A stretch of 64,000 nucleotides of DNA from Eleginops maclovinus (Eukaryota > Chordata > Actinopteri > Perciformes > Eleginopidae): contig NC_086355.1 in NCBI RefSeq assembly GCF_036324505.1, forward strand, positions 21,008,518 through 21,072,517. Direction: 5' to 3'. The first letter of the stretch is position 1, and each line of letters starts with the position of its first letter. Positions 24,044 through 36,865 of the stretch are shown piece by piece. Below the pieces are notes generated by a model, which worked only from the letters and a program-made list of their open reading frames with translations, did no database searches and was not told the origin of the DNA. Position numbers and translations under genes: made by a program.

Positions 24044-24879
24044 CAGTGACGTGCGGTGAGGGGAGGCAGGTGAGGCCGTGCCTCACCTGTCATCATGAAA
24101 AGTAAAATGAAGAAATAAATGTAATGATCATATTTATCCAGTTGTTTGTATTATAAAGTTATTTTCCTTTTAATTTCACCAGTTTTACATTATTTTGATC
24201 CAAAATCGCTGAATTTTCATATTCACGTTCAAACACTGAGAACGGCTGCTCGGTGAGGCACCAACCTGCTGACATGCTATACAGTGAGACTGTAACTGCT
24301 GTCTGTCTGTATGTCGCTATTAAAATGTTCAAACACTCTGGCTATATTAACTCATTTCCATACTTTAGCTGGTGTATATAATATACAGTGTTTTTTGTCA
24401 ACTGTATGTCTGTAACGTGTCTCTTGTGCTGAGCAAAACCGCTGCGAAGAGAGACTAGGTGAGGCACGCAGTTCTCCTGCCTCATGGCAGTGGGTGCTAG
24501 TGAGTCCAGTGATTCTTCGTGCGCTGCAGAATAAGTGACAGCGAGCTAAAATTTACAGTTAAGTCAAGTGCAGTCGTTTGCTTATTTTTTCGTCTCGCCT
24601 GACCCTACTTTTAGAATGGAGGATTGCATATCCAAACTAAAACAATTTTCTAAGATGGACTTCATTTATAAATAAAGGTAATATCGCAATAACGTTTTTA
24701 ATTACATGTGCTTTATTTAGTGATACAGTTTTTTATATGTGAAGACTGCTGATTTGGGATTTTAAACATAACACCATTAACTGCTGCCATTCAAATAATG
24801 AATAAGATGCTCTAAGGTTCAAATCTGATTGTGATGACGTCAGTGCCTCACCAGCCATGAACTTCACCGCACGTCACTG
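24044..24879. mobile_element. non-autonomous hAT transposon, 836 bp
   Basis: Terminal inverted repeats CAGTGACGTGCGGTGA, 16 of 16 bases identical at 24044-24059 and 24864-24879. The 8-bp target duplication ATTCAATT on both sides is diagnostic of the hAT superfamily. No transposase frame is seen inside, so it depends on a partner element. Subterminal GTGAGGC/GCCTCAC motifs recur at both ends (24085 and 24845 regions) and could be transposase binding sites (inference). Confidence 0.9.
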
Positions 24880-24887
24880 ATTCAATT
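24880..24887. repeat. hAT target site duplication, right
   Basis: ATTCAATT, identical to 24036-24043. Confidence 0.88.
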
Positions 24888-26549
24888 ATATGGCAATTAA
24901 AACCAAGGTTAGAATAAACCATACATCCATAGTTTATAGAGACCTTGGGTTTTCTATCCGAATACAGTTACAGAAACAGAGTTTAGTTGACTAAACATAT
25001 ACAGATACAAAAAAATGACACCTCTGCATAATATATAGCCATTTGCTTCTGTTTGTTCCAGGAAAAGAAAATATTCTAGGAGCAATAAGCCAACAAATGG
25101 GCTTTTGGTCCAATGAGACAGTTGGGGCGTATAGAAACTAAAAGCTGCCTCACTTTGCTTGCTTTTAATCTTGTAAACCACTGAGTTAAACATTCCCTGA
25201 TGACCTGATGCTTCACATTACACAAGTTACTCCGAAATGTAATTATGCCAGAGACCACTTAGTGTTTTATAGACATGTAATAGGAGTTTAAAATCCATCC
25301 ACACAGGAAGCCGGAGCTGTGATTCAAGGAGCGGTGTAATGCGCTCTCTCAGCAGGATTTCCAACAAGGTGCAACTGTCAGATTTTTTTTTTCTCTGAAG
25401 ACAGTATTACACTTGTCTAGCCTGTCGAAAATAAACGCATCCATAAGTGTTTATGTATCTTGTTTAGAAAGAAATTCTTTAATTCTTGCTGTGAACAACA
25501 GGGAAAATGTTAATCATAACATTCTGTATGATTCATAAGACAGAGAATCAATGTTACTTCAGAATGTCCTGTTATTGGTCTTGCTTGTACCTTCTCCAAT
25601 GAAAAACTGAACAAATGGGCCATCTGGGTCTCAGTTTGTGTATTCATTGAGCCTCGGTGCTGTGAGCTGTCACATATTGATTTAATGTGACGCCATGTTA
25701 GCCACAACAGGCATGAAAACACATATTTAAATGACAATATGTCCACCGGTTTTGCAATCTAATCAACACGTGGGATGCAGCATCTGCAGCTGACCCTTTT
25801 TTATGCCCCATTTGGCACATTGCCTACCATTTCAAAAGAGTGAAACCAAGAGATTTGTGTTACAACTAAACTGCCTTAGTGTTTCCTGGAAGATTAACCT
25901 TACTATAAACACGAGAGAATTTATAGAGATAACTCCTCAGCCTTGAAGTGATAAAAACAGGGACGAGCACTTACAGTGTCCCAAGGTTTAACCAATAAAG
26001 AAAGGCAGGAAAAAGGAAATATGACTGCCCTGTTTTCCATCTGCTAAAATAAGACACAGACAATACCTGCATATGCTAGAAACTGGCCCCTGCTTTGTCT
26101 ATAGAGATATTTAAACGGTGGAATCACACCTACAATCGCTGAGTTTGCTTCTATTTTAGGGCTAGAGAGTGAAAAAATAATACAACTCTGCAGTAAGTAA
26201 TTAAGTAAGTTTCACTTTCTAACTTACTGAGAAAAAAAAAATGAGAGCATGGGGAACCTTAAAACCTTATGAAGTTGATATAGTTGCCATGGGTAAGCCT
26301 CTTACAACCGTCCAATTAAAGACACAGCTGACAAATCTATTTCCAAATAAAATGAACACATTACAGCTAATACTGTGAAAATAATGTGACTCTGGCGTAG
26401 AGCATGAAACTTTATTAACAAGATCGGGCAAAGTTATTGTTCATTTTGCAAGTGCCCGGGGGGAAATATACCCAGCACTGTAGAGTTGATGCTATTCAAA
26501 GTCCTGTCTCCAAGTATATCATGTATAGTGGTTAGCACATAGCTCCTCG
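24888..26549. other. spacer without recognised gene
   Basis: AT-rich, only short ORFs with no domain. Confidence 0.45.
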
Positions 26550-26962
26550 TACAGAGATTGTATGGCCCTGAGTGTGCCTTCTCCAAATCTACAAAACACA
26601 TGTAGACCAATTTGGCAGAAGAACAAGATCCCAGATATAAGCTGCCGAGATGGGGTTTCTCTGGAGGGTTGCTGGCATCTCCTTTAGGGATATTGTGAGA
26701 AGTTCAGTCTGAACCACTGCTCCTTCGCTTTGAAAGGATGCCACCTGGCCGCCATTCAAGAGGTATTCCAGGCACGTCCAGATGGGAGGAGACCGATGGT
26801 AGACCAAGGAACAGGTGGAAGGATTATATCTCCATGCTTGCCTGGAAGCGTCTTTGAATCCCCGATCAGAGCTGCTATATGTGGCCAGGTAAAGGGTACT
26901 TTGGGGCCCTCTGCTGGAACTGCTTCCTCTGCAACCTGAAGCGGTAGATGATGGATGGATGT
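26550..26962. mobile_element. rearranged RTE-like LINE fragment with inverted 5' part
   Basis: 26637-26962 matches the 3' end of the LINE at 4470-7574 in plus orientation (GCTGCCGAGATGGGGTTTCT, TGGCATCTCCTTTAGGGAT, then GATGATGGATGGATG). 26552-26612 matches an upstream RT segment of the same family in minus orientation (CAGAGATTGTATGGCCCTGA, then TTCTCCAAATCTAC), with about 70 bases skipped. The junction lies at 26613-26636. Confidence 0.75.
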
Positions 26963-28560
26963 TTATCTTGTTTTTTTCTTTTGATGTTTGAAGCCCAGGA
27001 GTTTCTATAAAGAGAAAGAACATATGTAAAGAGTCCACAATAGACTAATTTGTCCGCATGAGATCCCATTTGTTAACCCCATTTAATTTAATTGTTCCCA
27101 GGTTGAGATTTATGTGTGACTACAATGAGTCAATCAATCGAGTCGCCAGTATTCATTATATGCCCGGTCCGAAGGCCTACTAATTGTAATTAACGGCTTC
27201 AAGAACAGACTTCTTCTGTTTTATTCTGTTGTAAGTCTGCTTTTTGAAAGCTGATTGACAGCTGGAATATGATGGCTTTGACTTAGAGGAAAAAGGGTTG
27301 CCTTCCAATAGGGGGTCAGTAGTTTAAACCATAGCACCTGCAGGCAACATGTCAAAGTTTCCTTGGGCAAGATAATGAACCCCAAATACATCCCGTAGGC
27401 ATGGCTAATGGTGTAGAGGTGCTATTGGATTAAAGCAACAATCAAATGAAATGACTATTTATATTACGCTTTAACCAGTCTTTACGACTCCTCAAAAACC
27501 TTTTACATATAAAAAAATGCTTTTCATAGTAAACTAACTAGCAAGTCAGCATTCACCGTTTCACACCAATCACACAGAGGCATGCGATACAAGGTGCCAA
27601 AGGCTCAAGGAAGCTAGCATTACCAGACATTCCCATGCCGTTGGCCATGCCATCGGAAGCAACTTAGGGTTAAGCATCCCAACCTTCCGACTGAACCAAA
27701 CTAACTTCCTCACAGCCACAGTTGCATGTAAGGTAGTGATTGACAGTTGCTTTAAGCCAATCATTGCAAACGGTCTGTGCCACCCTGTCAGCAGGCTTCA
27801 TAAACTTGGAGGTGCTCATCGCTCAGACCCTCCAGTCATTGTCGTCAAATTCTGAAACATACCCACTGTGCTAACAGCAAGTATTGTTTAAAGGCATTTC
27901 ATTTTTTATTTTTTGAGGAAAATAACAGTAATTCTGCTTCCCAAACATAGAAATCAGGCTTTGTTGATAGTTTAAGCTCACAAATCATTTCCTTTATCCC
28001 AGAGTGGTTCAGTAAGAGGTCGAGCTCTTTCTCAGACAATAACCTGTCTAAGCTTCCTGTGTTAAGACTTTCACTCCAGGTTACTGAGGCAGTCACAAAA
28101 CCCATTGTGATTGATTTAGCACTGAGGAGAGAGTGAAAGTGGAACGAGAAAGATGCCAATGTTTGTGCCATAGAAGCAATGTAACTGTAAAGCAGGTGTA
28201 ATGAAAAACATATTTGTCAGAGGGAAATACGGGTTTGCTAATTGACAGTCTTTTATGACAGCATCTTCATCTTATGTAGACAATGGTGCCAAATCAGAAA
28301 TGGAATGTGGGGGAGATTGGACAGAACAGAGAAAGGACTGCGTAAGAGGAACAGCAGCAAACAAAATTAGTGAAGCTTTTATGTGGATTATTGCAATATC
28401 CCCACAAAATCAATACCTAAATATAGGGTACAGAGCAGTTCCTCAGGGTATAATGTTTTTTGATTTTTACACGCTTCTGCCAGCTTCCCTGAGATGCCAA
28501 ACTAACCCATCCTTTATTATCAGGTGATGCCAACCTTAGAGCTTATTATCATGGGAGGTG
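26963..28560. other. spacer without recognised gene
   Basis: No supported coding or RNA gene. Short ORFs on both strands have no recognisable motif. Confidence 0.45.
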
Positions 28561-28890
28561 AAACAGGGTAGAGCAAAATGCAGGCCACAGGAACTTCCTA
28601 CACAAAAACCCGTTAGTTAAAACAGAAAATAACTTCACGGTACAGAACAAACAATAATCCATCAATGACTGAAGAGAAAATCAGGACTTTAAACAAGCTG
28701 AACTAATGAGGGGGATGAAGTGCAGGTGGTTGCAGGGCTGATGGGGAATAGGTGATACTAATTTGGCCCGGTCAGACAAAAAAGGCGGAAAAACCAACAA
28801 AGACAGGAAGTATAAACAGATATGAAACAGAGTGAGAATAATTCATAAAATGAAACAAATAAACCAAAAACTAATACCATGACAGTAATA
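28561..28890. repeat. diverged interspersed repeat (GGCGGAAAAAC/ACAGGAAG family)
   Basis: Purine-rich text with AAAGGCGGAAAAACCAAC and AAAGACAGGAAGTATAAAC resembles 4020-4140, 19640-19680 and 32340-32525. Family identity is not known to me. Confidence 0.4.
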
Positions 28891-29329
28891 TCGTTTTTTA
28901 AAGTAGTTTGGATTAATTCCAGTCATGATCACCTTCAGTTCATTTAATTTACATTTTCAATTGCACATGTTAAATTTTAGGTTTAAGTCTGACTTCATGG
29001 TGGAACTATCAAAGTAATATCGGAAGGTCACAACATCCAAACACTTTTATCTTCATGGTTCTTCGCTTGGATTTGCATTCGAACTAAAGCAACTGGGAGT
29101 GTATTTGTGAAGCCAGTGAGGAATCACTTCCTTAGAGCTGCAATCTCTAATTGTTGATCAGTGTGCCTGTAGAGCAGCATAAATAAACTAATTGCCCAGA
29201 CCATCCTTGCCAAAGACTTCCTTTATTGATCATTGGTGCAGCAGCTTATTGAGACTCTGATGTAAGTGTTCTGTAAGGCAAGCAAAGGAGAAAGACTGGT
29301 AAACATCTGTTTCTGCTGGATAACCTGTC

Positions 29330-29488
29330 CCCATGATTTGTGTTCACTTTGATTGTCCCCTCCATGATTTCCTGTTTGTGCTTTTATCCTGTTCTGTTGC
29401 CTCTTAGCATATTTAACAAAGTGTACGGTGTCCTTGGGCGTCATGAAAGGTGCCTAAAATAAAATGTATTATTATTATTATTATTATT
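29330..29488 (+). repeat. LINE 3'-end relic with ATT tail
   Basis: Ends GTCATGAAAGGTGCC, then TAAAATAAAATGTATT and a TATTATT microsatellite at 29467-29488. This is the form of common fish LINE tails. No coding part is left. Confidence 0.5.
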
Positions 29489-29849
29489 GATAAACTAAAC
29501 AACAAAGTTTGCATAGGCAGGACGTTAGGGTTGATGAATTGGTCAAACCAATGTAGGACCTTCACCCAGGTAACTGATTTTTGTCCTGAATGAAAGTAAA
29601 CCTTGAGGCAATAAAATCAAGTCAATTCTGTAAGCATGCCACCGTTACCATGGTAATTGCATGTATGCTTTGCGTTGCAACAGCAGCTATGCCAATAGAA
29701 ACTGGTTAATTACACAGGATCAGCGGAATACTACCAGGGCCCTTGGAGAGCGCAGACCTTTGATCAAGGCATAAAGCCGCTGTGGCAATGCTAACAAAAC
29801 AGGACAATCATTTTCTCTATCTGCTCTGTGATTTGGATCCGCTCCAAAA

Positions 29850-30400
29850 TGCAATAGGTATTCTCTCTTGGCCCATGCTGTACCCTTCCGCCAAAGCCCC
29901 CAGGAAGTGAGCTAGGCGTTTAAGCAAATTTTCATAGGGGCCAAACAGTACAATTATTGTGAATACTACTGACTTATTTGTCAGCCCATGATGTAATCGG
30001 GCCCAAAAACGTTTTGCCATTGACTTACATCGTCGTCTGTAAGTTGATATATATAAAAAAAGAACCACCCAGTAAATTTGAATAGTCCTTAGATAAATCA
30101 GTACGTTTTTAAAGTTGTGAAATATGCAAAAAGATAAATCCAGAGTTATTTCCCCTCTCCATTCATTTGACTGAGCCGTAAACACCAGTTACGGAGAGGA
30201 TAAGAAAAACGCTCTATGGGCTCAAGTCTGTGCACAATCCTGGTACTTTTTAAACCTGCAGTTTATCCATTTTTCGTTAGATGAGCCATTGAGCAACTTT
30301 CGAAGGAATGAACGACGCCACGCCTCCAACGCTGTAACCACTCCTCTTCATACATTTATACAAATCCTTCCTTCCACCATGTTTCGTGTTAATCTAGCCA
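29850..30400 (+). repeat. diverged interspersed repeat, copy 1
   Basis: Shares GAGCAACTTTCGAAGGAATGAA (quoted in part) and a CATTGACTTAC stretch with 52440-52760, in the same orientation. Confidence 0.45.
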
Positions 30401-32335
30401 GTAGTTTTAGAAGTAAATAAAAATCAGTCATTGAACAAACAAGCCAAACAACCATTTTTTTGAAAACCTAATGCTTCAACAACTTCACACATACGGAATC
30501 TCACAAACACTTGATCTCTATGCCAGGGACGACCGACCAACAATATTTATTAATACATTTGCAAATGCATTAATTTCTTCCATATATATTATAGTCCTAA
30601 ACAGGTAGCCTGTAATTAGACTTCTTCTGGCAGAGGTGATCAGTCTAGGTCAGCTATTTAAGAGTACAGAAGTAACAGGCCCGGACTTCTCTTCATGGAG
30701 ATGAGGCAGCTGGTATTGATAATGCAATTGGATGATTTCCTGCAAGCCGCTCATTGGAAGTCAGTCCTGATAGTTTCCTTCTGCATCACCCACCTGGAGC
30801 ATTACAGCTGCTGCTCGCCACACTGACTCTATAAATCATTCAGAAAGCACCTCTGCTTTACACCCTGTTATTTTGGTTCCTTAGCAGGGGGTCAGAATTA
30901 GCTCTGATGTAATTGGACGTATGGAGCAGCGGCACCGACAATGCAGGAATAAGAACCATCAATTATTGTGCTATTGTGCTTGTCTTCATCTTCTCTGCTA
31001 ATCCCCAAATCCTGCTCATTTCAGAGAATAAATACACTGTGTGAAAGACTTAGCATTCACCTCTACTGGGATGAACACAATTATTTAACAAACAACCAAC
31101 AAGCCTTTTGATTAGAAAAAGGCCGTTTGGGTATTTAATACATTTTTGAAGACTAAGTTTTAATTTAGAACGCTCCACTGAAGCCCAGTGCATATTTTCC
31201 TACTTTTGAAGACTAAAGTGAAGGCATAAGTTAATGTAATAGGGGATGCTGAGTATCTGTAATGAAGTTGTGCATTGAATTATTAATATTCTGCAGGTTA
31301 AAGTCATCCAACTGATATGTGCTGTGCTGTTTAAATCCTGCAGCGTCTTGTAATACACAGCATGCAGAATTTTACTTTTTCAAAAATGCTTGAATCCCTA
31401 TCACACTAAGTAGATAGAGATATAAATTATAAATAAACCATCCAATTAGGTAGAGGAGGTCCTACCTGGCAAAAAAATATACCCTCACAGTAACCTGCTA
31501 CAGGTTTATTAATTAAGAACACGTTAACCAAACAGGAAGAGATGATACTGCTGGAGGATCACAGTTTTTTCACACATAACATCACTTCCTTGTCAGTCTG
31601 TCAGGAAACTTCTGAGGTGAAGTGCATGATGTTATAGACAGTTAACATACCATTCTGCGGGCCATCATCATCACAAGGCAACATTTCACCACTGGCAGCA
31701 GGCAACAGATGAGTTCTTACAGAACGGGTTTTCTGAAGAAATGGGTTTTCTTCCATGAGCTAAAGCTTATTTGTGAGGATCTTCTTATCAATAACTCAAA
31801 TTGAACTTGATAACCAATTTATTGCTCGTACAATGGCCTACATCCGGTTCCCAATAAGGGCAATTGGAGAGCCACTTCAGTGTAACTCACCAAAAGTCCT
31901 TGTGCTTGTCGTTGAGGTCAAACAAAAATGGAAATCCTTTAAAACATGCTACATTAAAACTCTAAATCCTACATGTTTTACATCCATATCTCTTTCTTCC
32001 TTGTCTTTTTATTGTCATAAACCTTCTCATTCATCCATGCCATGTGGGATGCAACTTACGGTGCATAAGAGCTTGAGGATGAAAGAAGGACTGTGCAAGC
32101 TCATCCAGCGCAAAAAGGGCAGAGCTTAAAATAAGCAAATCAGTAGAAAAAAACCTCACATACTGCAGGGCTCCTATGTCCAACATATACACTTATGTAA
32201 GACCTTTGCAGGACATATACAGTTTAAAAGAACAACAAAAAAAATTATTTCAAGGCTAAGACAAAACATGCAGACTGGAACTCTCTCCTTATTGAATGCA
32301 AGAATCCCACAACCACCAACAGAAAAAACAGAACT
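30401..32335. other. spacer without recognised gene
   Basis: AT-rich, nothing with coding support. Confidence 0.45.
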
Positions 32336-32525
32336 TAAATACATGCAGAACTAATCAGAGGACAAGACACAGCTGGGCAGGGCAGGAAAACACAAGGGCA
32401 GCAGGTGAGCAGAACCAGTAATCAGACAGGAGGGAAAACACAGAGACAGGAAGCAACCACAGACAAAAGAAAGGGGGAGAACACCTTTCAAAAGAATACA
32501 CAGAAAAACACAGACAGATCGTGAC
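32336..32525. repeat. interspersed repeat fragment (AACACA/ACAGGAAG family)
   Basis: AAAACACAGAGACAGGAAG at 32435-32453 is identical to 19647-19665. Similar purine-rich text is found at 34980-35110 (ACACAGGTGTAAACAATAAG). Confidence 0.5.
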
Positions 32526-34056
32526 AATTGTTTCCTATAAATCCAGTATACGTGAAGATATTTCAAACTGGAAACTTTGAATCATGTTGTTACTTGATAA
32601 AAAGTCAGAAGTTCAACAAACGTCTTAAGATTCCTTCTGTGGTTCATGAATATATTCATATATACAAAAGTAGTGAACTGACAGGAATACATTTTTGTGT
32701 ACTAAATGTAGGTTATTTGCATCCATCCTTAAAAAATGGTTGGTATTTAAAATGTAACATTTCTCTTGAGTTTTTTTCCATAAGGTGTGGCATATTCTTT
32801 TTGAAAGACTGTGGTACACTTGACTAATGCATTCAAATGTGTTGTTAACTCTAAATACCAATGTAAGAGATATACAAAGACACAAAACACCACATATGTA
32901 TAAGCTGCATCCATATTAGCATTACTATAGCATACCATTAAACACATGAGCTTCAAATAGTAATATAGTCTATTAACTAATTAAGACACAAACCACATTT
33001 GTGTATTACACTTAACACTAACCTTATGCATCTTCAGGGGTGCTAATACTTAAATGTTTACCTTTATGTTTTGATATCAAAGTATTCAAATGTTGAAACC
33101 TCTGTGCTTTATCTCCTAACTACGTTTTTTTTCTTGGGGAGAGTAACTTCCTGTAAAAAGCAGAGCCGCCTTCAAAATAGAAGCATGTCTAATTTAAACA
33201 GGAAGTTAAATTAAGTTTTTTTGAACTATAAACATATGCAATGAGAGTAACGTATATAATCTTTTTTTTTTTAGGTTCAAAGAACACATATTGGGCTATT
33301 TACATAAGGCCTAAATCCAACTTGTGCCAAAATTAAATATGCATTTCAATTATTCTTATTATATTATTATTATATTATATATATTATATATTATTATTAT
33401 TCTTATTCTCAATTTACAAGAATGATCATGGTTACATGTGTTGCCCTACACTTTTTAATATGACTTGAATTAAAATCTGTCAACTATACAGATTATTTTT
33501 GATTAACACTATATCAAAATTGAAGTTGAACTGAAGAACAGTTGAAGAGCATCCTGAAGTAATGTCCTACAGTCTCCCCTACGAAATAAAAGGCTTACTT
33601 CTGACTTTCTAAACTAAAGTATATATTATCTTCCAATCTTATTCCACAGCATGTCAGGTCACCCAAAAAGTCTTTGCTGATATTAGCGTTATTAATGACA
33701 AATCATGCACCTTTCTCTCCGGGCAAGGGCTTCTTCACCGTGCGACACTGTCTATCACTTTATGTTTCCTGTCTTACATCCTCACGTCACTTTGTTGCCT
33801 CTGGTCCATTTCTGGATTTTTTTTAGAGAGAGCACAGCTGTAAAGCGTTACTTTCGATCCGTTCCACCCCCGGCATCAGCACCTGGCAGGCTGTTGTCGC
33901 CCTTCAAAATGCTTGGACTAATTATCAAAAGATGTTTCATAATAAGTATTTTAGGACACATACTTTGTGATATTGTTAAACGTTTAGAAACATGTATTGC
34001 CATGCAACATGTTCGACTTTATATTCTTCATTGCTTTTAACCTTTATGACATCAAT
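32526..34056. other. AT-rich spacer with simple repeat
   Basis: TTATTATATTATTATTATAT-type low-complexity DNA lies around 33355-33410. No gene is seen. Confidence 0.45.
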
Positions 34057-34064
34057 ACTATAAT
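34057..34064. repeat. target site duplication of the 213-bp MITE, left
   Basis: ACTATAAT, identical to 34278-34285. Confidence 0.88.
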
Positions 34065-34277
34065 CAGTGTTCGAACTATGCCGAGATTTTCGGGGGTCCC
34101 ATTTTTCTCTCGGGGGGGGGGGGGGGGGGCGCTTGCTCTTGCGCTTGACTCAGAGCGCGGATCTCGAAAACACTATTTTAGAGACCCCCCAACATTTCCC
34201 AAATCATGTTTTCGGGGGTCTCGTGTCAGTTTCAGGGGGTCTCGGATCCCCCGAGTCCCCCCGTAGTTCGGACACTG
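34065..34277. mobile_element. hAT-type MITE, 213 bp, with G-rich ends
   Basis: Ends CAGTGTTCGAACTATG and, on the other strand, CAGTGTCCGAACTACG (14 of 16 identical), flanked by the 8-bp duplication ACTATAAT. The inside holds a run of 18 G at 34112-34129 and several GGGGG/CCCCC blocks near both ends. No coding capacity. Confidence 0.88.
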
Positions 34278-34285
34278 ACTATAAT
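34278..34285. repeat. target site duplication of the 213-bp MITE, right
   Basis: ACTATAAT, identical to 34057-34064. Confidence 0.88.
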
Positions 34286-34834
34286 GTCAACAAAATGTTA
34301 TATTTCCTGCATGTTTTTGTTGTTGTAAATATAGGTTAAGCTTTGATCTGTAAAGTTCAACAGACTTTCTATATCATGCTGAGACATATTTATGTAACAG
34401 GAAGGAAATAGGGCTTTTTTAGACCATATGTACAGTGGCTGACAGGTGAAAATGCACGGCCCAAAACATTTCAAAATCGATCCAAATATAAAAACACAAA
34501 TGTGCCAAAACACATGCAAACGAGGAAAAAGCGCTCGTTGACGTCCGGGGATTATAGGGTTGGCCAACTGTCACTGTACATTTTACTGGCTTATTTTGAA
34601 AATTTGACAACATAATTACTTTCGATATTGATGCAGATCTGCTGTAAGTTAGCTAACTAACCTATCCAGCCTAACTGTGTGTGTTTGCACCTGTTTGCCA
34701 TCGTAATTATGACCTTAAAGACATTATCAAACAAAAACTGTTGAATATTTATTCAAGTTTAAGACACCCAAAGGCAAGATGTGAATATTAATAATAGCCA
34801 GCAAATAAAGTAATTTTCAAGCTTATGTTATGTC

Positions 34835-35115
34835 TGGGGCACAATAAAAGGATAAAACCCAAATGCACGACTCGACACAAAAAGAGTTTCCAAAAAAAGG
34901 TTTTTTACTAGAGGTAATATTCCATAGTCACAAAATTCTAAGCATACGCACACTAGCGTGGTGGCAACTCAAAACGATCTGGCACTGGGCACAGAGACAA
35001 ACACAGCTTAAATACACAAGGTGAACACAGGTGTAAACAATAAGGGCGGGGCAGTTAATCAGGTCAAGGGGAGGGACAACCAAGGAGGGGAAATCAAGCG
35101 AGACACAACACCTTA
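34835..35115. repeat. diverged interspersed repeat fragment
   Basis: Purine-rich text with AACACAGGTGTAAACAATAAG (quoted in part), GGGCGGGGCAG and GAGGGACAACCAAGGAG, similar in style to 32336-32525. The boundaries are approximate. Confidence 0.4.
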
Positions 35116-35793
35116 ACAGAAAGAGAAAACCTATTTCACAGTTAATTGACAGTTCTTATTACATTTCCATAAAAATATGATACAATAATGAAATAATAGA
35201 ATTGGAAGAGAATAACGTCTTTGTTTTGTTAGCAGAATCTAATAAACAAGGCAGGGTTGTGTAATAGAAAACAAAGAAGTGTATCCGTACTCTGATAAGA
35301 TTAATTGGTGGAAAACAGTCAAAGATGGAACACAGAGCAGAACAGGGTGAAAATGAGCAGATTTCCAAAATAGTCTCTGTAGATGCAGCTATTTATGTGG
35401 AGAAATGAGCCATTACTGTATCTAATTTGTGGCAAATTGATCCTGCAGACTGCTGTCATCCTCCTGTTTGTGTGTTTAGACACCGATTAATACTTCAGGG
35501 GATTAGAGCAGTGAGGACAAATGGGTCTGCCCACTGCTTCTCCCATGCCCCTGTCAGTGAAGAGCTATGAGGGCGAAGAAGCCGGCCAAGGAAAAATTCT
35601 CTCAGGCTTTCAAAGACAGGAAGCTCCACAGGCGGATATCACAGAGCAAGCCAATATTTAGGTGCTTTAAGGAGGATAGGAATTAAGTGTAGCCGTTTCT
35701 GCACCAAACCTTGGTGTTATTCTTGACTCTGAGCTGAATTTAAATCACATAAATACACAATACAAAGATAGCCACCTATGATTTAGTAATATC

Positions 35794-36236
35794 TTAAAGT
35801 GGCCCTATTATGGTTTCCCGGTTTTTCCCTTTCCTGTGGTGTGTTCTATAGGTTTGTGGATGTAAATGGTCTGACAAGGCTAAAATCCCTGTGTTCCTCT
35901 CGCAGTCCCCCCTGCCTAAAACGCCTCCGTTGGACTCCTTTGGTTACTTCCATAACATAATGACATCACTATGTAACACTTATGCTTCTATTGGCTCATA
36001 ATCCAACACATTGTAAGTGATAGTCTACTCTACGCAGTTGACCAATCACAACAGAGTCGTCCAGCCAACCAATCAGAGCAGACTGGACTCTGTACAGAGG
36101 GTGAAAAGAGGTGCTGCAGCACAGGCAGTATGAGACAAATAAAGAGCTTTTTGAACATTAAAGGATGGAGACATGTCAAAGTAGAGGCACAAACTACAAA
36201 TATGAACCTGAAAATTAGCATTGTTTGTCCTCTTTA
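35794..36236 (+). repeat. MITE-like element (TTAAAG..CTTTAG, CCCTATTATG family)
   Basis: Starts TTAAAGTGGCCCTATTATGG and ends with AACCTGAAAATTAGC and CCTCTTTAG, a weak inverted terminal match. The inside holds ACCAATCAGAGCAGACTGG and AACATTAAAGGATGGAGAC, typical of a very common teleost repeat. A partial copy is at 15280-15440. Confidence 0.65.
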
Positions 36237-36289
36237 GGAGTTGGAATTTATCTCTCGCCCAAATGCAACTCGGAAACCAGGAGAAGGGA

Positions 36290-36823
36290 ACATATTACAT
36301 CTGTGGGCTTACTTGCGTCATTACACGGGCTACCTGTAGCATTGAGGATTGATCTTAGGTCCTAAATGGTTTGGCACATCCAAACCTCTCCGATTTCTTA
36401 TCTGAGTATGTTCCAATCCACTCCCTAAGGTAATTTAGTGCTAGCTCGTTCAGTGTTCCAAAAAGGAATTTTGACATTTTGGTGAAGCAGCCTTCTGTTG
36501 CTTGAATATGACAGTCAGCGTCTATTGATTTTCTTATTGTAGCTTTACTTAACAAATCAATTGATAATTCTGATTTACTAACTGGCCAAGAGGAAATGAG
36601 ACAGATGATAAAACAATACAACACATTAATACATAGAAACGACTGGTTCAAGTTTTAATAACTAATTATTATCTGATATGTCTTTTATTTTTTTTACCAT
36701 TATAAACTAGTTATTAGTACTATTACGCTATTGTATTAAATGATTGTATTTCCTGTTTTTAAAAAACCTGGTATTGATTTGTCACCCTACATATTATTTT
36801 ATGAGAAGTGCTTTATAAATAAA

Positions 36824-36865
<42 letters not shown>
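36290..36865 (+). repeat. degenerate LINE relic with ATT microsatellite tail
   Basis: A short stretch near 36315-36350 reads like the LINE motif LHxLPVxLRIDL in the plus frame. The end at 36800-36825 (GAGAAGTGCTTTATAAATAA) and the TTATTA run at 36826-36864 are typical of L2/Rex1-type LINE tails. The middle is too decayed to assign. Confidence 0.5.

Noticed and set aside
29223..30185. Minus-strand ORFs of 73 and 122 codons
   Set aside because: They overlap repeat-derived DNA and show no domain.
33997..34339. Two overlapping Gly- and Arg-rich ORFs
   Set aside because: They arise from the G-rich MITE at 34065-34277.
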